Below, one piece after another: positions 50,749 to 58,945 of a DNA stretch of 64,000 bases; positions within the stretch are counted from its first letter, which is position 1; every line of letters begins with the position of its first letter. Position numbers and translations under genes: made by a program. The notes below the pieces were generated by a model. That model saw only the letters and a list, made by a program, of their open reading frames with translations. It searched no databases and was not told the origin of the DNA. Source of the stretch: Blepharisma stoltei (Eukaryota > Ciliophora > Heterotrichea > Heterotrichida > Blepharismidae). The stretch is taken from NCBI GenBank assembly GCA_914767885.1, contig CAJZBQ010000001.1:434001-498000 (forward strand), in the 5' to 3' direction.

Positions 50749-51148
50749 TTGGGTGTTTATTTTAAAATTTAATTCTCAGTATGGAAAATTTAAACTATCC
50801 ATAAAGATTGAGCTCATTTAAAAAGCCTCATTTCAAAATGATTATACTTACTATCTTTTTGATTGGATAAGCTGCTAAGCATATTTGTTTATATAGCATT
50901 TAATGAATTAATTAGTTGATTTAACGCACTATTATAGCATAATATATAGCAGGTAAGACAGATACACCAATTTAAAATAACTTTAAAACAAAATTTCTAA
51001 TTTTTTCATCAGACTAATAAAGAAATCATGAATTTGATATGAATGTAATAGATAAAAGGTAATAGATATAATAGCAAAATTGACTTAAGAAGAACTTATA
51101 AGCCTTTTTTAAAATTTTATTTAAAATTTGTAAATATATAAAAACAAT
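50749..51148. promoter_or_regulatory. Divergent intergenic region
   Basis: 400 bp of AT-rich sequence between the kinesin and voltage-sensor genes, which are transcribed away from each other. It must contain both promoters. No specific motif identified. Confidence 0.3.
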
Positions 51149-51847
51149 ATGAACCTACAAACTTTTGAATATTTTCCAGCTTCATACTCTCCAACCTCCT
51201 CTTATCTAACAAAATCTTCTAAGTGCAGATCTTTTATAAATAGATTTTACTTCTCAAAAGCAGCCAGAATTTTTTTTGCAATCCAAATTCTCCTGTGCCT
51301 TTTCAGTATGATATGAGTTTTAGCTCACATAGGCTCATTTCCCGGTAATTTCTAATCAGAGGAAATATGATTTATAACCCTTGAAGTCATAATTGGCAGC
51401 ACAATAATCTCAGAGGTAATGATAAGAATGTACTTATTAGGATTCAAAAAATTTTTTATAGGCTGCAATAATATATGTGATATAACTCTATCATTGATTT
51501 GTGTAACAGAAATCATCATAGCTTTTACATCAAGATCCTTATTAGACGATATAGAAGGAGCTATCGGGATCATGATCTTGATATTAAGAAACATTGTGAT
51601 AATATGAAGAGTTTTCATGGTAATTAATAGGCAAAGAAGGACGCGCATTAATAGCGTACATTTAGAAGTTATCGGAGTCGGTGATGATGAAGAAAGATAT
51701 GACAAAATGCATGAAAATTTAATTTTAAACAAAGAGTCTATACAGTATATATATAGACCAAAGCTGGAATCTCTAAAAGAAGAAGACGAAGCTAATGAAA
51801 GCAGTGTAAAAACAGGCTCAATTTGGGAAGGAAGATTTGGAAAATAA
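51149..51847 (+). CDS. Voltage-sensor-domain-only membrane protein, one mini-intron
   Basis: ATG at 51149 (MNLQTFEYFPASYSPTSSYL) to TAA at 51845-51847; a 15 nt intron at 51345-51359 contains a TAA and its removal joins GSFP to EEIWFITLEV; 227 aa. Four segments fit a voltage sensor: S1 ARIFFAIQILLCLFSMIWVL, S2 TLEVIIGSTIISEVMIRMYL with Glu, S3 NICDITLSLICVTEIIIAF with Asp, and S4 MILILRNIVIIWRVFMVINR with spaced Arg. No pore segment follows; instead an acidic cytosolic tail. This layout matches Hv1 proton channels or TMEM266-like sensors. Ciliates use voltage signalling to control ciliary beating. Function is inferred from topology only. Confidence 0.65.
51345..51359 (+). other. 15 nt mini-intron
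   Basis: gtaatttctaatcag with an in-frame TAA; removal restores the voltage-sensor frame. Confidence 0.85.
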
Positions 51848-51900
51848 ATGAATTATGTTTATTATAAAATGTATATATATAATAATCATATTTTCCTTAG

Positions 51901-52578
51901 ATGGAGAGTACGGTGATCACTATGCTGCAACGAAGAGTAGATAAAGCCATCATCGACGTTATCTTCGAAATGCAGCATGCTGCTTATTATCTATTTGATG
52001 AAGGAGAAAAAAATTGGAAAAAAGGTGATATCGAAGGCCCATTGCTTCTCGTTAAGCGTAGTCAAGAGCCATACTTCTACGTAACGATCTTAAATAAGCA
52101 AACCCTGTCGAATTTCCATCAACCGATCTCTATGGACGCACAGTTTGACAAAAAAATGCCACAATTGCTGTACATCAAAGATAGAAATAAAGGAGTTTAC
52201 GGTATTTGGTCGCCTTCAGCAGATCAGCTTGACAGTCTTTTAATTAAGCTTGGAGAAATACAGCATATTGATTCACAGTCAAGGATGCTAAAAAGCTTGC
52301 TTGATATTGGAGGAGAAAGTAATCTTATGGTAAATTCAAGATCACCTGATTCCATTTCAGAGCCAAAACAGCAAGAATATAGGGAAACTACTGTTATCAA
52401 AGCCCCAGAAGAAAATGTGATGAAGCCTGAGTTTTTCCAAAAAGGTATACAATTTGAAGATGAAGAAGTTTCAAATTCAAGAAAGGAGAGATTAAGGGAA
52501 GCTATAATTGCTTTGGCAAATTCTGACGAATTTTTAGATTTGGTTATGCAAGCGCTAAGATCCAAAGGATTTAACTAA
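51901..52578 (+). CDS. DCP1: mRNA-decapping enzyme subunit DCP1
   Basis: 225 aa, ATG at 51901 to TAA at 52576-52578, no interruption. The N-terminal EVH1-like domain (residues ~5-125) has family features: AAYYLFDEGEKNWKKGDIEG, PLLLVKRSQEPYFYVTILNK and GVYGIWSPSADQLDSLLIKL. The linker is Ser/Pro-rich, and the C-terminal helix (ERLREAIIALANSDEFLDLV) fits the DCP1 trimerisation domain. DCP1 activates DCP2 in 5' cap removal in cytoplasmic P-bodies. It starts 53 bp after the voltage-sensor gene on the same strand. Confidence 0.9.
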   Translation: MESTVITMLQRRVDKAIIDVIFEMQHAAYYLFDEGEKNWKKGDIEGPLLLVKRSQEPYFYVTILNKQTLSNFHQPISMDAQFDKKMPQLLYIKDRNKGVYGIWSPSADQLDSLLIKLGEIQHIDSQSRMLKSLLDIGGESNLMVNSRSPDSISEPKQQEYRETTVIKAPEENVMKPEFFQKGIQFEDEEVSNSRKERLREAIIALANSDEFLDLVMQALRSKGFN

Positions 52579-52724
52579 AGACTTGAAGGAGTTAGCATTA
52601 TTAAATAGTTCTGTTTTGAGAGGATAAATAATGGATTTATAGCATAAGAGACTAGTTTGGCATGATTTATAAGTTATTTGGAATTACTGTGAGAAAAGAA
52701 CTAAAATTAGGAAAAATAAAAAAA

Positions 52725-52805
52725 CGACATCAGCAGGATTCGAACCTGCGCGGGAAATCCCAATAGATTTCTAGTCTATCGCCTTAACCACTCGGCCATG
52801 ATGTC
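52725..52805 (-). tRNA. tRNA-Ser (anticodon AGA)
   Basis: Minus strand starts GACATCATGGCCGAGTGG. The acceptor stem GACATCA pairs fully with TGATGTC, then discriminator G. The D arm has GAGTGGTTAAGGC, the anticodon loop is CTAGAAA (anticodon AGA), a variable arm TGGGATTTCCCG typical of Ser is present, and the T arm has GGTTCGAATCC. No intron and no encoded CCA. Confidence 0.95.
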
Positions 52806-53454
52806 AGCTGAATTACCCTGAATCGTTTATGTATTTATACCAAATCTCTCTTTGAGTTTTCTTTTTGTAAAACTTATTTTAAAAATATAAATATATCTGT
52901 ATTGATTGAATTTCTTGTAATACTTGATGGATAAGCTAATTTAAAGTTTTATATTAAAATTTAATATAGTAAAGTATATAAGATTAAGGCTAAGTCTTTA
53001 TGCAAATATATTTAAGCATGCTATTTATTAATAAATAAAATAAATGCTCTGCTGCATATAGCACCAACTATCGAGTATCTTACATTCATGATTTTTAAAT
53101 TCTATTAATTTTCTTGAAAAATCATTCGTATAAGCAATACAAACAGAAGAAAGGATAGCTTGAAGATTAATAAAAAAATAGAGAAGAAATTCATGAAATC
53201 GAAACAGGAAGTGCTGATAAAGCTAACAATGTTTCGATAATAACCACACATTTAGTCGATGAAGTGATTTGTGTTAACAGGAAAAAGCCTTAATCAAGAG
53301 AAAAGCAGCTTTCACGCTACCATAGGCTAAACTAGAGGCAAATTTAGCGCTATAGGTAGGTTGATAAGATATGGGGTCATAAGCATCCTTTTACTGTACT
53401 TCCAGAAATTGATTTCTATCTTTAATAAGCATAATAAATTCTAATAATTTTCAT
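52806..53454. other. AT-rich intergenic region
   Basis: About 650 bp with no credible gene; stops in all frames. Some non-AT-rich pieces (53150-53350, e.g. AGCTTTCACGCTACCATAGG) may be remnants of a gene, but I cannot identify one. Confidence 0.35.
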
Positions 53455-54220
53455 ATGAGGAAAAGTTACTTGTGGGTGCTTTTGTACTTTGGAGCTTGGA
53501 GCTTGACCACATCTGAAATAACAACTGAGCTAGAAAAGCTAAAAAATATAAAGCAAGTGGTAGAAGTGGTGATTTTTAATTTGGATTCTTATAAGATCTC
53601 TTGGGAGTATGAAAAGCCAGAGGATAATTCAGAAAAAATAGGACAGCTAGCATTGGAATATCATTTTGTCAACGAAACAAACTTTAATGAGCAATACTGG
53701 GAATTTTGAAAAAAGTTCAGCAGGAATGAAATTCCGATCGAAGAATTTGCAAACAAATTTCCTTGGGTCACCACAAACTACAACGTATTTTTATTACTAA
53801 ACTCATCAAATTATCTTGAACCGCACAATTATTTTGATTATTCAGATCAAATTTGCCAGGTAACTTTTTTCAATTATTCTATTTTTGGAGACAGCATCAT
53901 AATTCAAGCACATCCATTGATGAAAATCCATCCATCAAGCATTCATTATCTTTTTTCTACTAACTTCATAAAGCGTTTTATATTTTTTTTAGAAATGAAA
54001 TTCTAAAATAATTTTATAAATGAAATATTAATAAAAACTAGAAAGAAAAGAATAAGTAAAAGTTAATCAGACTTTTTCCAAACTTACCTGTTCAGAAAAA
54101 TGTACAAGATTATACCTTAACTATCGATAAAATTGCAGCTAATCTCCAACAAATAAATGTTTGCGTAATTTAGACTATAGAAGAAGATATCAGCGCAATC
54201 TTCTAAGACTAGATTAGATT
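53455..54220 (+). CDS. N-terminal part of a secreted or type I membrane protein (locus interrupted)
   Basis: ATG at 53455 gives MRKSYLWVLLYFGAWSLTTS, a signal peptide with likely cleavage near residue 18-20, followed by a lumenal domain (KQVVEVVIFNLDSYKISWEY) open to TAA at 54004-54006, with one TGA Trp (EFWKKFSRNE). A second frame from 54065 (LIRLFPNLPVQKNVQDYTLT) continues through a probable 16 nt intron at 54165-54180. The two are out of register, so an unrecognised short IES or a mutation lies between 53960 and 54065. A C-terminal membrane part appears at 54816-55115. No family recognised. Confidence 0.5.
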
Positions 54221-54231
54221 AAAGTTTAGAT

Positions 54232-54386
54232 ATAGAAATTTCCCTTAGATGGCGCTGTTTGCCCTTGATTTGCCCACTGAAAAAATTTTTTGGTTCGACC
54301 AGTACTATATGGGTTTGGTCAAACCAAAAAATTTTTTCAGTGGGCAAATCAAGGGCAAACAGCGCCATCTAAGGGAAATTTCTATA
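54232..54386. mobile_element. Palindromic element family G (155 bp)
   Basis: Ends TATAGAAATTTCCC and GGGAAATTTCTATA; arms of ~70 bp pair almost perfectly and include TTTGCCCACTG and AATTTTTTGGTT around a short loop. TA-bounded on both sides. It shares GCCCACT and TTTTTTGGTTCG with the element at 56848-57011. Confidence 0.8.
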
Positions 54387-54810
54387 GGTATTCGGGGTAA
54401 ATTAGAGCCCCTCTCGGCTATCGCCGACTTCAAGCTCCTCGCCCTAGGCATCTGTTCGCACTTACACTATCGGGCATCACAAAAATGAATGACGTCGCCA
54501 TCTCTTGGGGAAACACATCCAAATACTTCTTTGGACAACTCCTAGCAGCCGGCATGATCTATTCGGCTATAGGAGATAGGACACGACCTCGAATCCTCCT
54601 TCTGGTCCTCATTACTCTTCGCATCAAAAAGTATGGAATTGTCACATTGACTCTGGTTTCCTTGCCTATAGTTCGGGTAAAAAAACCCTGATGTGGTATC
54701 CGGTCAGAGATAAAAAAAAAATCCCGGATGCAAGTTCCAGGCCCCAGCCCTCTTAAACCAAAAACCCAGATTGTATGGGAGAAGGACAAGTCGATTAAGT
54801 CACTATTTAT
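54387..54810. mobile_element. GC-rich insert between membrane-protein exon blocks
   Basis: GC-rich, unlike its surroundings. On the minus strand it contains GAGATGGCGACGTC, like the starts of the other GC-rich inserts, and an A-rich run at 54710-54720. Several frames are open by chance. I could not find a clean target duplication, so the ends are approximate. Confidence 0.5.
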
Positions 54811-54815
54811 GTGTG

Positions 54816-55115
54816 TGTGCAGTCTTCTACGAAGAATATAAAGACTTCAAAGACGTTTGGCAGCATATTTATGAAAAACTATCAGCTTATAAAGCAAGCA
54901 TAGAGAAGAAAAGACTGAATAGAATTCCAAAAATCATGAGTTATTTAGAAAAATACTCAGGGCTAAGCAGGGTTGCAAACAAAGTTAAGATAGAAGAGCA
55001 AGAAAGCTACTTTTGGCAACTAGCTTGCTTATTTATAGTTTTATTAGCTGATATCTCTGCAGTTTTTGGGATTATGGGCTACTTCAAACACAAAGAAAGC
55101 TCTTCAAATATTTAA
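54816..55115 (+). CDS. C-terminal part of the interrupted membrane protein
   Basis: The frame around 54816 (VFYEEYKDFKDVWQHIYEKL) leads through an amphipathic region (SAYKASIEKKRLNRIPKIMS) to a membrane anchor (YFWQLACLFIVLLADISAVF) and a short basic tail KHKESSSNI, TAA at 55113-55115. The N-terminal part is most likely 53455-54220 on the same strand; the intervening 54232-54810 is eliminated-type DNA. The exact join cannot be fixed because no target duplication is visible. Confidence 0.45.
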   Translation, partial: CAVFYEEYKDFKDVWQHIYEKLSAYKASIEKKRLNRIPKIMSYLEKYSGLSRVANKVKIEEQESYFWQLACLFIVLLADISAVFGIMGYFKHKESSSNI

Positions 55116-55255
55116 CAAAAACGTTGGCTTTAAATTTTTCTATAATATCATATAAAAAATGGTTGCTGAAGTTATTGGTGATTATTTCTTATAGAAGAGC
55201 TTTACTAAAAATTATTCTTATTTAATGCAAGCATTTCTAATAAACTTTGATTACT

Positions 55256-57370
55256 TTATTCGAATTTAGGTTTAAAAATGGAATTTCTTCCATACCACAC
55301 ACCCTTTGGCAATAGTGTGAAATAAACTCTTGGCAAGAAAGTCTTTACCAAATAATACGCAAGCGAGCTTGGAGTATTCTGATTTCCAAATGTTTCATCA
55401 GGCTGACCTTGGTATTTGAATTCACAAAGCATCAACTTATTATCACCTAAGAAAATAGGACAAGAAGTGTATCCTTCATACTTTGCATTTGGCTCAGCAC
55501 CATCTAGAACTTTGCCAAGGTTGTGAACCAGAACTGGAGCTTCTCCGATAGCTGCAGCTGCAGTTTTAGAAGTCGGGCAACTTGTACAATCATGTATATA
55601 TTTTTGCAAAGGCCTATAAAAATATTTGGTAAATTTAGACTTATATTTCTTGTTATATTTATTTATAGAGAAAATCACATAAGGAGTTTGGTCCTAAATA
55701 AAATTCTTCAGCACTACAATCACCTATTGCCCAAATATTTCCATACTTATTGTGTCTTAGTGTATTAGGATTGACATCTACATAGCCAGCTTCGTTTGAA
55801 ATAGGAGAACCTTGCAGCACTTTTGGTGCGCCCTGAGGTGGTGCAGTATGAAGAAAATCGTATTTTACTATCATTTCTTCGGTCCCTTTCTTAAAAGTAG
55901 CTTCATTTCTGGTAGGGTCTACCTTAGTTAGTAAATGTTGGTAATGCACATTGCAACCTTTTTCTTTTGCAATTTTTTCTAGTTCTTGAGCATAGGTCTG
56001 GACACCAAAAATTTGAGCTGGGGGAATATAAAAATGTATATCAGTTTTATCTCTGACACCAGTTTTGTTCCAAACTGAATTATGGGGATGACAATAAATA
56101 GTTAGAAAGAGTTTGTATTAAAGAATAAATGGGATTTATATGTCAAGGTATAGCTAAATACATAATCTTTTGTGGAGCTCCTCCACATTTGAATGGCTGA
56201 TTAGGCTGAGTGAAGATAGCTTGACCTCCTTTAAATTTGTTGACAAGTCTGTTTGTTTTTAAGCAGTACTTATATTGGTATATTGTGCCCACTGGGGAGT
56301 TTTCATCTTCTAAAGCTTCATAAAGTCCTGGGATTTTATTATCTTATTTCGCTTGATACACTAATTGCCATCATTCATTTTAGCTAGAGATGCCTATAAA
56401 TTAGCCTAATTAGAAAAGGTATATAATCTATTGAGAGGCCTATACCAACAACTAAATGTTCGTAGGATATTTCACTCCCATCAACCCCTATTTTATTTGA
56501 GTTAGGGAAAAATCCAGTCACAGGTTTGGAGATAAAGTTATGATATTTTTCAAGAATAACCCAAAAATGAATTTAATAATAATTATCCTTTGCTAATTCC
56601 CCCTCCTGTGAGCGAACAAAAAAACTTGTTCGCTCACGAAAGGGGTTAATTTTGTTTTTAAAACATTTATATATAAATAAATTTTATGGAAGTTTTTGTT
56701 CGAAATTTAAAAAAATCCTAATTCGCAAAAATTGGAAAGCAAATATTAATTTAATTTATAAAATTTATGTTTTAAAAAACGCAATTTGTTTAAAATTAAA
56801 CAGAATTAGCTCGAGATTCATTATACTAATTATCACTTATATATATATATACCTGTTTACCAAGAATCGCCCACTAAGGAGCATTTTTTGGTTCGCCATT
56901 CTTAATTTGGTTAGCCAGAAAATATGGCATGCCAACGAATTTGGCAAGCCAGTTATTGTTCGGCCAACCAAAAAATGCTCCTTAGTGGGCTATTCTTGGT
57001 AAATAAGTATATTTTTTTTTCATAAAAATGTTTTCTATTAAAACATTTTTTATGCACTCACGGAGGGCAAAAAATAGGGGGTTTTTCTAATGGTTTTGTT
57101 CACTCACGGAGGGGGAGTAAGAAAGAAAAGTATAACATCTGGGTGGAATAAAGATCTTGTTTCTCTAGCTACATATTTCATCTGATGAGATAGTCGGTCA
57201 ACGTCTCCCATAAGTCCTCCAGCTAGCATTGTGAAACCTGGCTGGTAGTAGTGATAAGGAGCTGGATCAAATACAGCTATTTCAGAAGGTTTTACTTTAC
57301 CACTTCTGATTAGTTGTCCGCAGAAAGTCATGGAGCCTGTTCCTGCTCCTGCAATTACTACACGATACAT
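55256..57370 (-). CDS. SQOR: Sulfide:quinone oxidoreductase, split by five removable segments
   Basis: ATG at 57370 (MYRVVIAGAGTGSMTFCGQL, FAD-binding GxGxxG) to TAA at 55256. Removing 56533-57119 (which contains two adjacent units), 56340-56423, 56099-56152 and 55585-55716 leaves 1266 nt, 422 codons. Rejoined motifs: VILFFL-ISKPVTGFFPNS, LSIDY-NKIPGLYEALEDE, the active-site Cys in FKCGGAPQKIMYLA, and GDC-TSCPTSKTAAAAIGE, with a further Cys in YEGYTSCPIFLG. SQOR oxidises H2S at the inner mitochondrial membrane, passing electrons to ubiquinone and sulfur to an acceptor. It lacks an obvious long presequence. Confidence 0.9.
55585..55716. mobile_element. IES in SQOR (130 bp removed)
   Basis: TA at 55585-55586 and 55715-55716 within a 7 bp direct repeat TACAATC (GATTGTA on the gene strand). 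Removal restores GDCTSCPTSKT. No clear terminal inverted repeat. Confidence 0.82.
56099..56152. mobile_element. Very short IES in SQOR (52 bp removed)
   Basis: TA at 56099-56100 and 56151-56152; removal joins KIMYLA to IYCHPHNSVWNKTG in frame. The length is the only one that makes the whole gene divisible by three. No inverted ends are obvious, so the exact TA choice is less certain. Confidence 0.6.
56340..56423. mobile_element. Short IES in SQOR (82 bp removed)
   Basis: TA at 56340-56341 and 56422-56423; removal joins GLSIDY to NKIPGLYEALED, the expected SQOR sequence. The removed DNA contains an in-frame TAG and a frameshift. Confidence 0.8.
56533..57119. mobile_element. Compound IES in SQOR: AT-rich unit plus family A copy with a nested element
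   Basis: The right part (about 56600-57119) is a family A copy: left end TAATTCCCCCTCCTGTGAG with hairpin, right end GGGGGAGTAAG. Removing only this leaves a stop; the frame opens only if removal extends to the TA at 56533-56534, giving VILFFLISKPVTGFF. So either two IESs share a TA near 56600, or the eliminated unit includes ~67 bp of flank. A palindromic element (56848-57011) is inserted in the family A core. Confidence 0.78.
56848..57011. mobile_element. Palindromic family G element nested in family A
   Basis: Ends TATACCTGTTTACCAAGAAT and inverted ATTCTTGGTAAATAAGTATA, arms ~45-50 bp including GCCCACTAAGGAGC and ATTTTTTGGTT. It interrupts the family A segment ATTATCACTTATATAT...ATTTTTTTTTCAT, which is continuous in other copies. 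Confidence 0.85.
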
Positions 57371-57378
57371 TTTATAAA

Positions 57379-57567
57379 TATAGCCTAAGCCCCATTATAG
57401 CTCAGGCTGTGCTAACAGCTTCCACGCCACCCAGGAAATTGACAAATAACTCCCTAGGTGGCAAATCCCCTGATACTGGAGATTCGCAAATTAGGGGGTT
57501 GGTTTGCCAGCTCCCCTTACCTTGGGAGTTGTTATCACAGCCTAGCCATAACGATGCTCGGGCTATA
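57379..57567. mobile_element. Family H element upstream of SQOR
   Basis: Ends TATAGCCTAAGC and inverted GCTCGGGCTATA; inner parts (ACTCCCTAGGTGGCAAA and TTTGCCAGCT...TTGGGAGT) also pair. Same terminal sequence as the FolD IES. It lies 8 bp upstream of the SQOR start codon, so its removal would alter the promoter/5' UTR. Confidence 0.65.
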
Positions 57568-58430
57568 ATATTAGGCCATATAGTTGTTAAATTTATGCCA
57601 AAAAATGTCGTTCAAGTAAAATGCTGGATATTTCGGATAATAAAAAAATATTCATGGACAAATTGATTTCAACCTTTTTATAGCATTGATTTATAGTTAA
57701 AATTAGTTGAGTTTTTAATTTATATGGTATAGATCAAATTATCTGATTTTTATTTAACTGAAGGTTCACAAAGTTACATATAAGATTTATATATAAAATG
57801 CATTCATTCCAGAATCCTAAATATTTTCCAAGAAAATTCTTTTAGTGATTTAAATTCATGAAAGAAGCTTGAATATTTAATTTTAAATCCCTTTAAATTC
57901 CCTCTATTAGCGAATAAGCCAATAGAAAAATCCATATAATGTTTTTAATATAAAACTTTTGTAAACAAATATTTTGACCTATAAGTGATAATTATTATAA
58001 TGAAATCTGTTTAATTTTAGACAGTTGCATTTTAAAACATAAATAAAATTAAATTTTTTTTTCATCTTTGCAATTTGGATATTTTAATATTTGAAAGAAA
58101 AACATAAATTTTTTAAAAAATAAAATTAACCCCTCTGCGAGTGAGCAAAAATTTGTTGCTTGCCTACAGAGGGGAGTTAATAAGAAAAAGTACTTAAAAT
58201 CAACAGTCCATATGCTTAAAATTAGTCCACCATTTTTAAGTTCAGCACTTCTTAAATTTTCAGCACAATCTCAAATGATCTAAAAGATTTATTTATCAAC
58301 CCAAATTACAATATTTACCCAATTTTTATGAATTTTTTAAACTAATAGAGATACAGCAAAGCATCAAATAAAATTAAATTTTTTAATTAATTTCTACAAC
58401 GATTTAATCTTTTTTCTTTATCTTTTATCC
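57568..58430. other. AT-rich intergenic region with a diverged family A copy
   Basis: Within it, 57896-58178 follows the family A order (CCTCTATTAGCGAATAAGCC, TTTGACCTATAAGTGATAAT, AAATTAACCCCTCTGCGAGT, ACAGAGGGGAGTTAA) with heavy divergence. No gene seen. Confidence 0.5.
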
Positions 58431-58822
58431 TAACTCCCCCCCCCCCCTCCGTGAGCGAACAAAAAAATTTTGTTCGCTCACGGAGGGGGGTTAATTTTTT
58501 TTTTTAAAAAAAATTTATATATAAATTTTATAAAAAATATTTTTTTTCGAAATTTAAAAAAAATCCTAATTTGCAAAAATTGGGAAGCAAATATTAATTT
58601 AATTTGCAAAATTTATGTTTTAAAACGCAATTTGTTTAAAAATTAAACAGAATTAGCTCTAGATTTCATTATACTAATTATCACTTATATATCAAAATTT
58701 TTTTCCATTAAAATTTTTTCTATTAAAAACATTTTTGTTCACTCACGGAGGGTGGGTTTTTGGTCAAAAAATGGCGATTTTTCTAATGGTTTTGTTCGCT
58801 CACGGAGGGGGGGGGGGGAGTA
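58431..58822. mobile_element. Full-length IES family A, intergenic
   Basis: TAACTCCCCCC with a C run of ~13, perfect hairpin CTCCGTGAGCGAAC with inverse, AT-rich core, double-motif end, G run of ~12, then AGTAAA. A well-conserved copy ~125 bp upstream of the FYVE-kinase start. Confidence 0.93.
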
Positions 58823-58945
58823 AATAATTAAAAATCAAACCAAAAATTTCAAGAAATACACAGCAATTTTAAGAGTAATTTTAAGAGTAATTTAAAATAC
58901 TATTCATTTTTGATATAATAATTAACCTACCAACACATTTAAGCT

